NCBI RefSeq assembly: GCF_003443875.1
Contig: NZ_CP027482.1
Location: 2,232,001 to 2,296,000, forward strand
Length of the DNA: 64,000 nt
Source of the DNA: Aeromicrobium sp. A1-2
GTDB lineage: Bacteria > Actinomycetota > Actinomycetes > Propionibacteriales > Nocardioidaceae
Direction: 5' to 3'
The notes under the pieces were generated by a model. The model did not search any database. It saw nothing but the letters and a program-made list of their open reading frames with translations, and was not told the DNA's origin. Each line of letters starts with the position of its first letter. Position 1 is the first letter of the stretch. Positions 27,801 through 35,803 of the stretch are shown piece after piece. Both the position numbers and the translations under genes were made by a program.

Positions 27801-29398
27801 CCGTGGTCGAGGACACTGGCCGCCTGCGCGACGCGTTGGGGGTTGTGGTCCCGATGGGCATCTCCGAGGCCTTCCTCGAGGTCACTGCCGACCCGTTGAC
27901 CGACCTGATCTCGCGGCACACCCGCACGCACGGCCCGTTCACGACCGACGAGGTTGCCGCCCGGTTCGGGCTCGGCAGTGCGGTCGCGGTGCAGGTCCTG
28001 CGCCGACTGGCGCGAGACGGACGGCTGACCGAGGGCGAGTTCCGTCCTCAGGCGACTGGCAGCGAGTGGGTCGAGCCCGGTGTTCTGCGCCGGATCCGGT
28101 CGCGATCGCTGGCTGCGGCCCGGCACCAGGTCGAGCCGGTCGAGCCCCTGACCTATGCGCGCTTCCTGCCCTCATGGCAAGGCGTCGGCAGCACACTGCG
28201 TGGCGCCGACGGTGTGCTTTCGGCGATCGACCAGCTCGCAGGGCTGGCCCTGCCGGCCTCCGCCTGGGAGTCGCTCGTGCTGCCGGCTCGGGTGCGCGAC
28301 TACTCCCCCGCAATGCTCGACGAGCTCACGACGGCGGGCGAGGTCATGTGGTCCGGCGCCGGCACCCTGCCGGGCAACGACGGGTGGGTGCAGCTGCACC
28401 CCGCCGACCTGGTGCTGCGCGCCGCAGGTGCCCAGGAGATCGAGCCCGGGCCACTGCACGACGCCGTGATCGAGGCGCTGACCGGTGGTGGTGCATTCCT
28501 ATTCCGCCAGCTCGCCGACGCCGTGGGCACCGACGACCATGGCGCGCTGACCCAGGCACTGTGGGACCTCGCGTGGGCCGGCCGGGTCAGCAACGACACC
28601 TTCGCCCCGGTGCGTTCGCTCGTCGGACGTGGCGGCGCCCACCGCACGACCCGATCCGCCCCGCGGGCGCGGATCCACGGTCGTCGGGCCCGTTCGCCTC
28701 GGGTCGCGACGCAGGGGCCGCCGACTGTCAGCGGCCGCTGGTTCGCGCTCACCGAGACGACCACGGACCCGACCAGTCGTCAGCTCGCTCGCACCGAAGC
28801 CCTCGTGGGCCGCTACGGCGTGGTGACCCGCGGATCGGTCATGGCCGAACAGACGCCCGGCGGCTTTGCCGGCATCTACCGCGTCCTGCGCGAGCTCGAG
28901 CAGACTGGCGCGGTGCTGCGTGGCTACTACATCGAGACCCTCGGTGCCGCACAGTTCGCCGCGCCTGCCACGGTCGACCGCATGCGTGGCCACGTCAGCG
29001 AGGACGACCGCCCGAGCCAGAGCCCCGCCCTGACCCTTGCGGCCACCGATCCGGCCAATCCCTACGGCGCGGCCCTGCCGTGGCCCGAGCGCCCCGTCGA
29101 CGAGGGGGCGAGTCGGCACCGCCCGGCCCGCAAGGCCGGCTCCCTCGTCGTGCTCCACGACGGCCGAGCTGTGCTCTATCTCGAGCGCGGCGGCAAGAAG
29201 GCCCTGGTCCTCGACGAGGATCCCGTGCGGATCGCTGCGGCCGCAGCGTCACTGGTGTCCACGGTGCGGGCCCGGCGGATCAGCCGCCTCTCGATCGAGA
29301 CCGCCGATGGTCACCCGGTCTCATCGACGCCGCTCGGCTCGGCACTGCTCGAGGCCGGGTTCGAGCCCACGATCAAGGGACTGCGGCTCGATGCCTGA
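24854..29398 (+). CDS. lhr: Lhr-type ATP-dependent 3'-5' DNA helicase
   Basis: 1514 residues, full-length Lhr (helicase core plus long C-terminal extension). Motifs: PTPAQLGAW, Walker A APTGSGKT (44-51), YISPLKAL, TPESLFLML, DEIHAVAGTKRG (motif II), GLSATV, and in RecA2 SSLELGIDMGAVDLVIQV and GRAGHQVG (motif VI). The winged-helix and Lhr-specific regions follow, with the DUF4145-like/HTH repeats extending to about residue 1500. Mycobacterial Lhr is a DNA-damage-induced translocase; the same role is expected. A short insert after residue 240 (DEGSGARSLDDEQPRG) is acidic. The end overlaps the nei2 start by 8 bp, indicating co-expression of two repair genes. Confidence 0.95.
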   Translation: MSGPLSRFAPATREWFAESFDAPTPAQLGAWDGVAGDDHVLVVAPTGSGKTLAAFLSSIDRLMHEGESVGTRVLYISPLKALAVDVERNLRSPLVGITRAAARRGDQFREVTVGVRSGDTPQRDRRALVSHPPDILITTPESLFLMLTSAARETLRTVDTVIIDEIHAVAGTKRGAHLALSLERLDALLDRPARRIGLSATVRPHDEVARFLAGSAKVTVVAPESPTRLALEVEVPVDDMTKIQAPRRDEGSGARSLDDEQPRGSIWPHVEEAVMHRVLAHRSTIIFVNSRGVAERLTARLNEAYAVHTEAEATPADSGRPAAQLMGGSAQSSGAEAVLARAHHGSVSKEQRALIEDELKSGRLRCVVATSSLELGIDMGAVDLVIQVSSPPSVASGLQRVGRAGHQVGEISQGVTFPTSRQDLLGAAVTTSRMQQGLIERLDVPANPLDILAQQTVAVTALEPVDVEEWFDTVRRSAPFATLPRSAYDATLDLLSGRYPSDEFAELRPRLVWDRDAGTITGRRGAQRLAVTSGGTIPDRGMFSVNLAAGTDESGSRKVGELDEEMVYESRINDVFALGATSWRIQEITHDRVIVTPAFGQPARLPFWKGDAIGRPYELGEAIGGFVREASGLGADELAERMSGLGLDRRASDNLGAYLRDQREATGQVPSDRTLLVERFRDELGDWRVVLHSPFGRRVHAPWALAVAARIIERYGMDGSVVASDDGIVARIPDTETEPPGAELFVFDGDDLDKIVTEEVGGSALFASRFRECAARALLLPRRNPGSRAPLWQQRQRSAQLLDVARKYPAFPILLETARECLQDVYDLPALMALTRRLASREVRIAEVTTERASPFAQTLLFGYVAAFLYEGDTPLAERRASALTLDPTLLAELLGRAELRELLDPEVLEHTELELQRLTPDRRAKDVEGVADLLRMLGPLTTAEVTARLRPEVVEHAAPWLAELQDARRAIEIAMAGEVRWAVVEDTGRLRDALGVVVPMGISEAFLEVTADPLTDLISRHTRTHGPFTTDEVAARFGLGSAVAVQVLRRLARDGRLTEGEFRPQATGSEWVEPGVLRRIRSRSLAAARHQVEPVEPLTYARFLPSWQGVGSTLRGADGVLSAIDQLAGLALPASAWESLVLPARVRDYSPAMLDELTTAGEVMWSGAGTLPGNDGWVQLHPADLVLRAAGAQEIEPGPLHDAVIEALTGGGAFLFRQLADAVGTDDHGALTQALWDLAWAGRVSNDTFAPVRSLVGRGGAHRTTRSAPRARIHGRRARSPRVATQGPPTVSGRWFALTETTTDPTSRQLARTEALVGRYGVVTRGSVMAEQTPGGFAGIYRVLRELEQTGAVLRGYYIETLGAAQFAAPATVDRMRGHVSEDDRPSQSPALTLAATDPANPYGAALPWPERPVDEGASRHRPARKAGSLVVLHDGRAVLYLERGGKKALVLDEDPVRIAAAAASLVSTVRARRISRLSIETADGHPVSSTPLGSALLEAGFEPTIKGLRLDA

Positions 29399-30170
29399 GG
29401 GCGACACGGTCTGGCGCACCGCGCACCACCTCCACGAGGCACTGGCCGATCGTGTGCTGACCCGCACCGACTTCCGCGTGCCGGCACACGCGACCGTGGA
29501 CCTCAGCGGTCAGACCGTCGACGAGGTTGTCAGCCGAGGCAAGCACCTGCTGATCCGCACCACGACTCACTCGATCCACTCGCACCTCAAGATGGAAGGT
29601 GCGTGGCACGTCCAGCGCCTCGACACCGACTGGCGCCGACCCGGCCACACCGCTCGTGCCGTGCTGGAGAACGACGAGTGGCAGGCGATCGGCTACTCGC
29701 TGGGCATCCTCGAAGTGCTGGACCGGCACGACGAGCAGGCGGCGGTCGGGCACCTGGGCCCGGACCTCCTGGGCCACGACTGGGACATCGAGGAAGCCGT
29801 ACACAGGGTCACTGCGGTCGGCGAACGGCCGGTCTTCCTCGCACTGCTCGACCAGCGCAACGTCGCCGGGTTCGGCAACGAGTACGTCAATGAGCTGCTG
29901 TTCCTGATGGGGCTCGCGCCGACCCGTCCGGTCGGCGAGGTCGCCGACGTGCGGCGCGTCCTGTCACGGGGTCAACGCATGCTTGACGTCAACAAGTCAC
30001 GTGTCGAGCGGTCGTTCACCGGCAGCACCAAGCACGGCGAGGAGCGCTGGGTCTACCGCCGCGAGCGGGCCCGGTGCCGCCGCTGTCGCACACCGCTGCG
30101 CCACGGCACGCTCGGCGACAAGCCGACGTCCGAGCGCAACATCTTCTGGTGCCCGCACTGCCAGGTGTGA
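29391..30170 (+). CDS. nei2: Endonuclease VIII-like DNA glycosylase (Fpg/Nei family)
   Basis: 259 residues. N-terminal PEGDTVWRTAHHL gives the catalytic Pro2-Glu3 (after Met removal) and the family motif; GKHLLIRTTTHSIHSHLKMEG carries the conserved Lys and strand; QRNVAGFGNEYVNELLF is the helix-two-turn-helix; CRRC...CPHC forms the zinc finger at the end. It removes oxidised pyrimidines and cuts the strand by beta/delta elimination. The ATG at 29391 lies inside the last codons of lhr, so translation is coupled. The pairing of lhr with nei2 is common in actinobacteria. Confidence 0.93.
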   Translation: MPEGDTVWRTAHHLHEALADRVLTRTDFRVPAHATVDLSGQTVDEVVSRGKHLLIRTTTHSIHSHLKMEGAWHVQRLDTDWRRPGHTARAVLENDEWQAIGYSLGILEVLDRHDEQAAVGHLGPDLLGHDWDIEEAVHRVTAVGERPVFLALLDQRNVAGFGNEYVNELLFLMGLAPTRPVGEVADVRRVLSRGQRMLDVNKSRVERSFTGSTKHGEERWVYRRERARCRRCRTPLRHGTLGDKPTSERNIFWCPHCQV

Positions 30171-30174
30171 GCCG

Positions 30175-31665
30175 TCAGGCCGGCACCGGCACCGGCACGG
30201 CGACCCGCGCGGCAAAGACCATGTCCTGCTCCAGGTCGGTGCGCCGCATGTCGTAGGAGTCCAGGAACCAGTTCTGCCGGATCGTCCACGGCGACGAAGA
30301 GCCCTGCCTGGGCAGGGTGCTGGCGACGCGCTGGACGTAGCCCGACGTCAGGTCCAGCAGCGGACGCTCCGAACCGGCTGCACCGACCGGACTGGGCATG
30401 CCGAAGGCGTATCCCTTGGCGTCCAGGTGGTTGATGAGCTTGCAGACGTACTGCGAGGTCAGGTCGGCGCGCAGCGTCCACGAGGCGTTGGTGTAGCCGA
30501 CACACCAGGCCAGGTTGGGCAGGCCGCTGAACATCATGCCCTTGTAGACGTAGAGGTCGTGCGGGTCGATCGCGATGCCGTCGACCTCCAGGGCGAGCTG
30601 ACCAAACGCCACGACCTGCAGACCGGTCGCGGTCACGACGATGTCGGCGTCCAGGTGCTCCCCTGACTCCAGGTCGATGCCTGTGGGGGTGAACTGCTTG
30701 ATGTGCCCCGTCGCGATGGAGGCCTTGCCCTGACGCAGGGAACGGAACAGGTCGCCGTCCGGGACGATGCACAGTCGCTGGTCCCACGGGTCGTACTTCG
30801 GCGAGAAGTGGGTCTCGACGTCATACCCCTCGGGCAGCTGCTTGCGGACGCCCTTCAACAGAAGCTTGCGTGACGCCTTGGGGAACCGCTGGCAGAACTG
30901 GTACATCCCGACCGAGAAACCGGCGTTGATGCGCCGGATGGTGCGGTGGGCGATGCCGTCGGGCAGCGCCTTGCGCAAGAAGTCGGCGACCTTGTCGGTG
31001 GCCGGGAGCCCCATGACGTAGGAGGGCGAGCGCTGGAGCATCGTGATGTGCTCGACGTCGTCGGCCATCGACGGGACGAGCGTGACTGCGGTGGCACCGC
31101 TGCCGATCACCACGACCTTCTTGCCGACGTAGTCCAAGTCCGTCGGCCACTGCTGGGGGTGGATGACCTGTCCCTCGAAGGACTCCAGACCCGGGAACTC
31201 CGGGGTGTATCCACCGTCGTAGCTGTAGTAGCCCGAGCACAGGTAGAGGAAGTTCGCGGTCAGGACCGTCTCGGAGCCGTCGACCACCGAGGTCACGGTC
31301 CACAGGGCGTCGTCGCTGGACCACGAGGCGGACACGACCCGGTGACCGAAGCGGATGTGCGAGTCGATGCCGTAGTCAGTGGTGGCGCCCTCGATGTAGG
31401 AGCGGATGTCGTGTCCGTCCGCGATCGACTTGGGGTTCTTCCACGGACGGTAGGGGAAGCTCAGGGTGTACATGTCCGAGTCCGAGCGGACGCCGGGATA
31501 GCGGAACAGGTCCCACGTGCCGCCGACCGCGTCGCGCGCCTCGAGGATCGCGTACGACTTGCCCGGGCACTCGGTCTGCAGGCGATACGCCGCTCCGACT
31601 CCGGACAGACCTGCGCCCACGATGATGACGTCCACATGCCCTGCTGCCGCGCTGTCCACACTCAT
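30175..31665 (-). CDS. ethA: EthA-like Baeyer-Villiger flavin monooxygenase
   Basis: 496 residues, extensively similar to Mycobacterium tuberculosis EthA as I know it: VDVIIVGAGLSGVGAA (FAD Rossmann), GGTWDLFRYPGVRSDSDMYT, LCSGYYSYDGGYTPEF, the BVMO fingerprint FEGQVIHPQQWP (FxGxxxHxxxWP), VVVIGSGATAVTLVP (NADPH Rossmann) and QRLCIVPDGDLFR. It would convert ketones to esters or oxidise thioamides with NADPH and O2. The C-terminus is a short VPVPVPA tail. Start: ATG 31665 with GGAAGG upstream; the longer open frame upstream is antisense to VKOR and not real. A perfect 17-bp palindrome lies just before it. A second ketone-attacking enzyme besides the carboxylase, but not adjacent to it. Confidence 0.92.
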   Translation of the reverse strand: MSVDSAAAGHVDVIIVGAGLSGVGAAYRLQTECPGKSYAILEARDAVGGTWDLFRYPGVRSDSDMYTLSFPYRPWKNPKSIADGHDIRSYIEGATTDYGIDSHIRFGHRVVSASWSSDDALWTVTSVVDGSETVLTANFLYLCSGYYSYDGGYTPEFPGLESFEGQVIHPQQWPTDLDYVGKKVVVIGSGATAVTLVPSMADDVEHITMLQRSPSYVMGLPATDKVADFLRKALPDGIAHRTIRRINAGFSVGMYQFCQRFPKASRKLLLKGVRKQLPEGYDVETHFSPKYDPWDQRLCIVPDGDLFRSLRQGKASIATGHIKQFTPTGIDLESGEHLDADIVVTATGLQVVAFGQLALEVDGIAIDPHDLYVYKGMMFSGLPNLAWCVGYTNASWTLRADLTSQYVCKLINHLDAKGYAFGMPSPVGAAGSERPLLDLTSGYVQRVASTLPRQGSSSPWTIRQNWFLDSYDMRRTDLEQDMVFAARVAVPVPVPA

Positions 31666-31676
31666 GATGACCTTCC

Positions 31677-31693
31677 GCATACCGTTGGTATGC
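31677..31693. promoter_or_regulatory. Palindromic operator upstream of the EthA-like gene
   Basis: GCATACC-GTT-GGTATGC is a perfect dyad with 7-base arms, ending 12 bp before the start codon (minus strand), so a bound dimer would occlude the ribosome-binding or promoter area. It has the same CATACC-N3-GGTA-type build as the operator next to the TetR gene at 22896-22912. Confidence 0.6.
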
Positions 31694-31771
31694 GAAACAG
31701 TAACCCACTGTGACCCGCCTGACCACAGATCCACCGATCGAACTTTGCGCGCGGACTCTAGGATCACCGGT

Positions 31772-32407
31772 ATGACAGAGCAGGCCCCCGCAGACGCCCG
31801 GCACGACGACCTCGACCACGACGAAGATCTCGCGGCGTTCGACGGGGCAAGCCCGGGTCTGGGCTGGTTGCTGACGATCGGCGGCGTGATCGGGCTGCTG
31901 TCCTCCGCCATCCTGGTCGTCGAGAAGATCAGCTTCCTGGAGAATCCCGACGAGACGCTGGGCTGTGACCTCAACGCGTTCGTGAGCTGTGGTGGTGTCA
32001 TCAACACCGACCAGGCCTCGGCGTTCGGCTTCCCCAACCCGCTGATCGGTGTCGCGGCGTTCGCTGTCCTGGCAACCCTCGGGGTGCTGCTGGTCGCACG
32101 GGTACGGCTCCCGGGCTTCGTCTGGCTGGGTCTGCAGGCGGGCGTGCTGTTCGGCATCGGCTTCGTGACCTGGCTGCAGTCGCAGAGCATCTACGAGATC
32201 CAGAAGCTGTGCCCCTGGTGCATGGTGGTCTGGAGCGTCATGATCCCGGTCTTCGTGTGGACCACGGCGCGAAACCTGCGGACCTACCTGCCGGCCAATC
32301 GGCTCAGCCGCTTCGTCTCCGACTGGACCCTGCTGATCGCGATCCTCTGGTACATCGCGATCGCGGCCGCGATCTGGTTCAAGTTCGGTGACAACCTCTG
32401 GGCCTAG
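31772..32407 (+). CDS. Vitamin K epoxide reductase (VKOR) family membrane protein
   Basis: 211 residues, four to five transmembrane helices. Redox features: CDLNAFVSCGG in the first external loop and CPWC near residue 148 at a helix end, the active-site pair of bacterial VKOR/DsbB-like enzymes, which reoxidise a periplasmic thiol-disulfide partner with quinone and drive disulfide formation. N-terminal 25 residues are acidic and cytosolic. ATG 31772 has an AGGA nine bases upstream. The many cysteine-containing secreted proteins in this window are plausible clients (inference). Confidence 0.9.
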   Translation: MTEQAPADARHDDLDHDEDLAAFDGASPGLGWLLTIGGVIGLLSSAILVVEKISFLENPDETLGCDLNAFVSCGGVINTDQASAFGFPNPLIGVAAFAVLATLGVLLVARVRLPGFVWLGLQAGVLFGIGFVTWLQSQSIYEIQKLCPWCMVVWSVMIPVFVWTTARNLRTYLPANRLSRFVSDWTLLIAILWYIAIAAAIWFKFGDNLWA

Positions 32408-32415
32408 GCGTCTAC

Positions 32416-32706
32416 CTAGATCGTCGCGTCCGCCACCCGCTCGAGCACCGTGGCCAGTTGGATGTCGCGGCCCGTCACCCCACCGACGTCGTGGCTGCTG
32501 AGCCGGATGTCGACCCGGTTGTAGACGTTGGTCCACTCCGGGTGGTGGTCCATCTCCTCGATCGGCCCGGCCGCGCGATTGATGAAGTTCAGCGCGGTGC
32601 GGAAGTCGGCGAACTGGAACGTCTTGACGATCGCCTCTCCCTCCTGCGACCAGCCGGGCAATGACTCGAGCGACTCTTCGATCTTGGCATCGGTGTAGGG
32701 AGACAT
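32416..32706 (-). CDS. phhB: Pterin-4a-carbinolamine dehydratase (PCD/DCoH)
   Basis: 96 residues, the full length of the family. Active-site signature EEMDHHPEWTNVYNRVDIRL holds the two catalytic His, with SHDVGGVTGRDIQLA completing it. It dehydrates 4a-hydroxy-tetrahydropterin produced by aromatic amino-acid hydroxylases. No hydroxylase gene is adjacent; in actinobacteria the gene is often solitary. It is convergent with VKOR (8 bp between stops). Confidence 0.92.
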   Translation of the reverse strand: MSPYTDAKIEESLESLPGWSQEGEAIVKTFQFADFRTALNFINRAAGPIEEMDHHPEWTNVYNRVDIRLSSHDVGGVTGRDIQLATVLERVADATI

Positions 32707-32864
32707 ACCTCGACGATACGTGCGGATCGCCCGCCGTGCCTGCGATGTCAGGGCGCTGGATCTTCCCAGCCGGGCCCGACAGGGAGTACGTTCGGCGCAC
32801 GGGGTCGCGGCAAGGCCCCCGGCGGACCCAGATCGTGGTCCGCGGCACCGCCACAGGAGACGCC

Positions 32865-33677
32865 GTGACCGCTTCTGATGCCGACTTCGTCGGCGAGATC
32901 CCTGACCTGTACGACCGTTTGTTGGTGCCGATGATCTTCCAGGGTGCCGCCGACCTGCTGGCCGATGCCGTGGCCAGGATCGGTCCGGACGACGTGCTGG
33001 AGACCGCTGCGGGCACCGGCGCCCTCACGCGGGCGATGGTCGACCGCATGCCCCGTGCGCGGATCACCGCGACCGATCTCAACCCACCGATGCTGGAGCG
33101 GGCACGACAGCGCATCGGCGACGCCTCGCCCGTCCAGTTCCAGCAGGCCAGCGCCCTGGCACTCCCGTTCCCTGACGACTCCTTCGACGTCGTGGCCTGC
33201 CAGTTCGGCGTGATGTTCTTCCCCGACCGGATCGCGGGACACCGCGAGGCACGGCGCGTGCTGCGGCCGGGCGGTCACCTCGCCTTCAACGTCTGGGACG
33301 ACATCGAGCACAACGAGATCGCGCACGTCGTCGAGGCAGCGCTCATCGCAGTCGTCCCCGATCCCGCCCTGAGCTTCATGAGTCGCACACCGCACGGCTA
33401 CGCCGATCCGGATCTGATCCGATCGGACGTCGAGTCCGCCGGCTTCACGACGCTGAGCTTCGACCCCGTCGAGTCCGTCAGCCGTACGACGGCCGAGGAG
33501 GCGGCGCTCGTCTTCTGCCAGGGGACGCCGCTGCGAGGCGTCATCGAGAAGCAGGGGGGCATGACGCCCGTGCAGGCGACCGCGATCGCGACCGAGGCTC
33601 TGCTCGCGCGCTACGGGCCCGGCCCGATCGAGGGATCGATCCGCTCCTACCAGATCATGGCCTCGGCCCACGCCTGA
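32865..33677 (+). CDS. SAM-dependent class I methyltransferase
   Basis: 270 residues. Rossmann methyltransferase motifs: LETAAGTGALTRAM (SAM glycine loop), ARITATDLNPPML (acidic residue for the ribose), FPDDSFDVVACQFGVMFFPD and RVLRPGGHLAFNVWD. A UbiE/methyltransf_11-type fold; the substrate is not evident. The start is GTG 32865 with AGGAGA upstream; the frame is open upstream but that part overlaps the phhB promoter region. A strong hairpin (33732-33778) ends the transcript. Confidence 0.87.
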   Translation: MTASDADFVGEIPDLYDRLLVPMIFQGAADLLADAVARIGPDDVLETAAGTGALTRAMVDRMPRARITATDLNPPMLERARQRIGDASPVQFQQASALALPFPDDSFDVVACQFGVMFFPDRIAGHREARRVLRPGGHLAFNVWDDIEHNEIAHVVEAALIAVVPDPALSFMSRTPHGYADPDLIRSDVESAGFTTLSFDPVESVSRTTAEEAALVFCQGTPLRGVIEKQGGMTPVQATAIATEALLARYGPGPIEGSIRSYQIMASAHA

Positions 33678-33731
33678 CCGGGACCCTTGATGGCAGTGCG
33701 CGGGGGCGGCTTCGCTTCATCGTCGTCACGC

Positions 33732-33778
33732 GACGAAGGCCCCCACCACCCAGAACAGGTGTGGTGGGGGCCTTCGTC
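33732..33778. terminator. Strong hairpin terminator after the methyltransferase gene
   Basis: Perfect 18-bp arms (33732-33749 and 33761-33778) around an 11-base loop, followed by TT. It is G/C-rich in the middle with an A/T-containing base. It lies 54 bp after the methyltransferase stop and can work in both directions. Confidence 0.8.
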
Positions 33779-33808
33779 TTTCGTGGAGCTGCGGGGATCC
33801 CTGGGCTG

Positions 33809-33847
33809 ACAGCGCCCGGTGGCGGCTTCGCCGCGGTGGGGCGCTGT
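33809..33847. terminator. Hairpin in the ssrA-distal spacer
   Basis: ACAGCGCCC and GGGCGCTGT (33809-33817 and 33839-33847) form a 9-bp stem with an inner GCGGC-TTCG-CCGC mini-stem. It lies between the two copies of the direct repeat. Function uncertain; possibly a spare terminator. Confidence 0.35.
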
Positions 33848-33884
33848 GTCGGAGGGGCCCGACTCGATTCACTGCACTGTCGAT

Positions 33885-33943
33885 GAATGAGAATTGCCCC
33901 CCGCCACCCCAAGAACGGGGGTGGCGGGGGGCAATTCTCATTC
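33885..33943 (-). terminator. Very long terminator-type hairpin directly after ssrA
   Basis: Perfect 26-bp arms (33885-33910 and 33918-33943) with a 7-base loop. It begins immediately beyond the tmRNA discriminator base, so it probably terminates ssrA and may guide 3' processing. No U-tract follows on the minus strand. Confidence 0.75.
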
Positions 33944-33944
33944 G

Positions 33945-34311
33945 TGGAGCTGCGGGGAATCGAACCCCGGTCCTATGGCGCTGAGTCAGGGCTTCTCCGG
34001 GTGCAGTCCGTCTAATCGCTTTTCTCAGCCCCGGCACTCGAACGGACGCGTCGCCGACAGGCTCAGTCGCAGAAAAGTCCCGATCACACGCTGCGACGCC
34101 GTGTGACCAGCAAGTCCCCTAAATGAGACTGGCAATCCGGAGCGGGAACGCCCCCGGACCAGCCCTTCACCTATCGCTTAAGCAGCGAGGGCGAAGTCAG
34201 TGCGCTTTGAATCGGCACTTGTTGGTTTCCAGAGATCGTTTAAGAGATAACCCTGGATCCTCTACCCGCTTCACCTGAATCGAACGACCTTAGTCGAAAC
34301 CGATCAGCCCC
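33945..34311 (-). ncRNA. ssrA: Transfer-messenger RNA (tmRNA)
   Basis: The minus strand has GGGGCTG at the 5' end pairing with CAGCTCC at the 3' end (acceptor stem with a G-U pair), the T-arm GGTTCGATTCC near the 3' end, and an internal tag frame starting at a GCC resume codon: ADSKRTDFALAA followed by TAA. This resembles the M. tuberculosis tag (ADSHQRDYALAA). Pseudoknot-type repeats lie between. The CCA is not encoded (CGA follows the discriminator A), so it is added after processing. It rescues stalled ribosomes together with SmpB, whose gene is 2.4 kb upstream on the same strand. Length about 367 nt, normal for actinobacteria. Confidence 0.96.
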
Positions 34312-34414
34312 TCTTGAGTTTTCAATCGCTGCCGAGGCAACGTCTTCATCCTACTCCTCCACAACGACGATTCCGATCGAACAATTCCTGCGCCGTCCCT
34401 GCCGCTGCGATCGT

Positions 34415-35803
34415 CTAGTCGGCCTGCAGGGCCGTGGGGCTGACCTTGGGCCCGCGGACCAACGCCACCGCGAATCCCGATGCGACCACCAGCATGCCGG
34501 CACAGATCAGCATTCCCAGACGGAAGCCGGGGCCGAAGATGGCGGGATCGGCGAAGCTCTGGCCCGAGATGCCGGCGATCGGGGGGATCGCCGCGACGGC
34601 CAGGAGCGACGCCGTGCGGGCGACGGCGTTGTTGATGCCCGAGGCGACGCCGGTCTGGGACACCGGAACAGCGGCCAGGACCGCCGTCGTCAGCGGCGCG
34701 ACCAGCACCGTGATGCCAGCGCCGAAAACGATGGATCCCGGCAGGACGTCGGTCCAGAAGCTGGCACCCTCGCCGATCCGCAACATCAGCAGCAGTCCGG
34801 AAGCGGCGATCAGCGGCCCGAGCGTCATGGGCCAGCGCGGGCCGACCCGCGCGCCGAGCGCGCCGGCCTTCGACGCGAACAGCACCATGATGATCGTCAG
34901 GGGCACAGTCGCGAGGCCCGCGACGAGAGGCGAGAATCCCGAGACGTACTGCAGCTGCTGGACAAGGAGGAACAGCGCGGCGCCGAGTGCCCCGTAGATC
35001 GCGAACGTACAGATGTTGGCCGCGGTGAAGACCCGGTCGCTGAACAGGCTCAGCGGCACCAGGGCGTGGGGGGTGCGCTTCTGGTGGATCACGAACACGA
35101 CCAACAGCGCCAGACCGACGAGTCCCCACGCCTCCGACTTCTCGACCAGGCCGTACGTCAGCGCGGCCAGGCCGACGGCCGTCAGACCGGCCCCGCCGAA
35201 GTCGATCCTGCCCTGATCACCCGTCGTCTCCGGCACGTGCCGGAGGGAGAGCCACACCACGAGGACCGCCAACGGCACGTTGATCCAGAAGATCGCCCGC
35301 CATCCCACGGTGTCGACGAGCCAACCCCCGAGCAGTGGCCCGATCGAGCTCGTCACTCCGGCCAGCCCCGACCACGCACCGATCGCGGCGCCTCGGTCCT
35401 CCGGCGCGAACGAGGCCGAGATGATCGCCAGGCTCCCCGGCGTCAGCAGAGCAGCACCGACGCCCTGCAGCCCACGGGCCGTGACCAGCACCTCGATCGT
35501 CGGAGCGAGCGCGCACAGCACCGACGAAGCGGCGAACCATGTGACCCCGGTGATGAAGACCTTGCGACGACCGAGTCGATCCCCCAGCGATCCGCCGACC
35601 AGGATCAGGGCCGCAAGCGTGAGGGTGTACCCGTTGACGATCCACTGGACCCCTGCCGCACCCGCGTCGAGGTCGGCATTCATCGCCGGCAGCGCCAGGC
35701 CCACGATCGATCCGTCAAGGAACGCCATCCCGGAGCCGAGGATCATCGCCGCCAGCAGCCACTTGCCCTGCGGGGTCGCCAGCCGGATGCTGCCGGCGTT
35801 CAC
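34415..35803 (-). CDS. MFS transporter, DHA2 (EmrB/QacA-like) drug:proton antiporter
   Basis: 462 residues with about 13-14 hydrophobic segments. Markers: MAFLDGSIVGLALPAM in the first helix (motif D1 type), GGSLGDRLGRRK (motif A, residues near 70-81), RGLQGVGAALLTPGSLAII and GPLLGGWLVD (motif C, drug antiporters). Substrate unknown, possibly toxic organics. Its start overlaps the upstream amidohydrolase by four bases (ATGA), so the two are co-translated; an efflux/degradation pair is an attractive guess. It stands between smpB and ssrA, which are usually adjacent in this phylum. Confidence 0.88.
   Translation of the reverse strand: MNAGSIRLATPQGKWLLAAMILGSGMAFLDGSIVGLALPAMNADLDAGAAGVQWIVNGYTLTLAALILVGGSLGDRLGRRKVFITGVTWFAASSVLCALAPTIEVLVTARGLQGVGAALLTPGSLAIISASFAPEDRGAAIGAWSGLAGVTSSIGPLLGGWLVDTVGWRAIFWINVPLAVLVVWLSLRHVPETTGDQGRIDFGGAGLTAVGLAALTYGLVEKSEAWGLVGLALLVVFVIHQKRTPHALVPLSLFSDRVFTAANICTFAIYGALGAALFLLVQQLQYVSGFSPLVAGLATVPLTIIMVLFASKAGALGARVGPRWPMTLGPLIAASGLLLMLRIGEGASFWTDVLPGSIVFGAGITVLVAPLTTAVLAAVPVSQTGVASGINNAVARTASLLAVAAIPPIAGISGQSFADPAIFGPGFRLGMLICAGMLVVASGFAVALVRGPKVSPTALQAD

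Larger units (their letters stand above)
33780..33958. repeat. 18-bp direct repeat of the ssrA 3' end flanking a 143-bp spacer
   Basis: TTCGTGGAGCTGCGGGGA occurs at 33780-33797 and again at 33941-33958. The second copy is the 3' acceptor/T-arm end of tmRNA (minus strand). Both copies sit immediately beside a long hairpin of similar build. The 3' end of ssrA is a classic integration site for phages and islands, so this may be an att scar; a local duplication of the terminator plus gene end is the alternative. Confidence 0.75.

Noticed and set aside
31666-32190. Long N-terminal extension of the EthA-like protein
   Set aside because: The region is antisense to VKOR and has no family similarity; the GGAAGG before ATG 31665 marks the start.
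33726-34106. Small open frames over the ssrA region
   Set aside because: They are by-products of tmRNA and hairpin sequence with no coding features.
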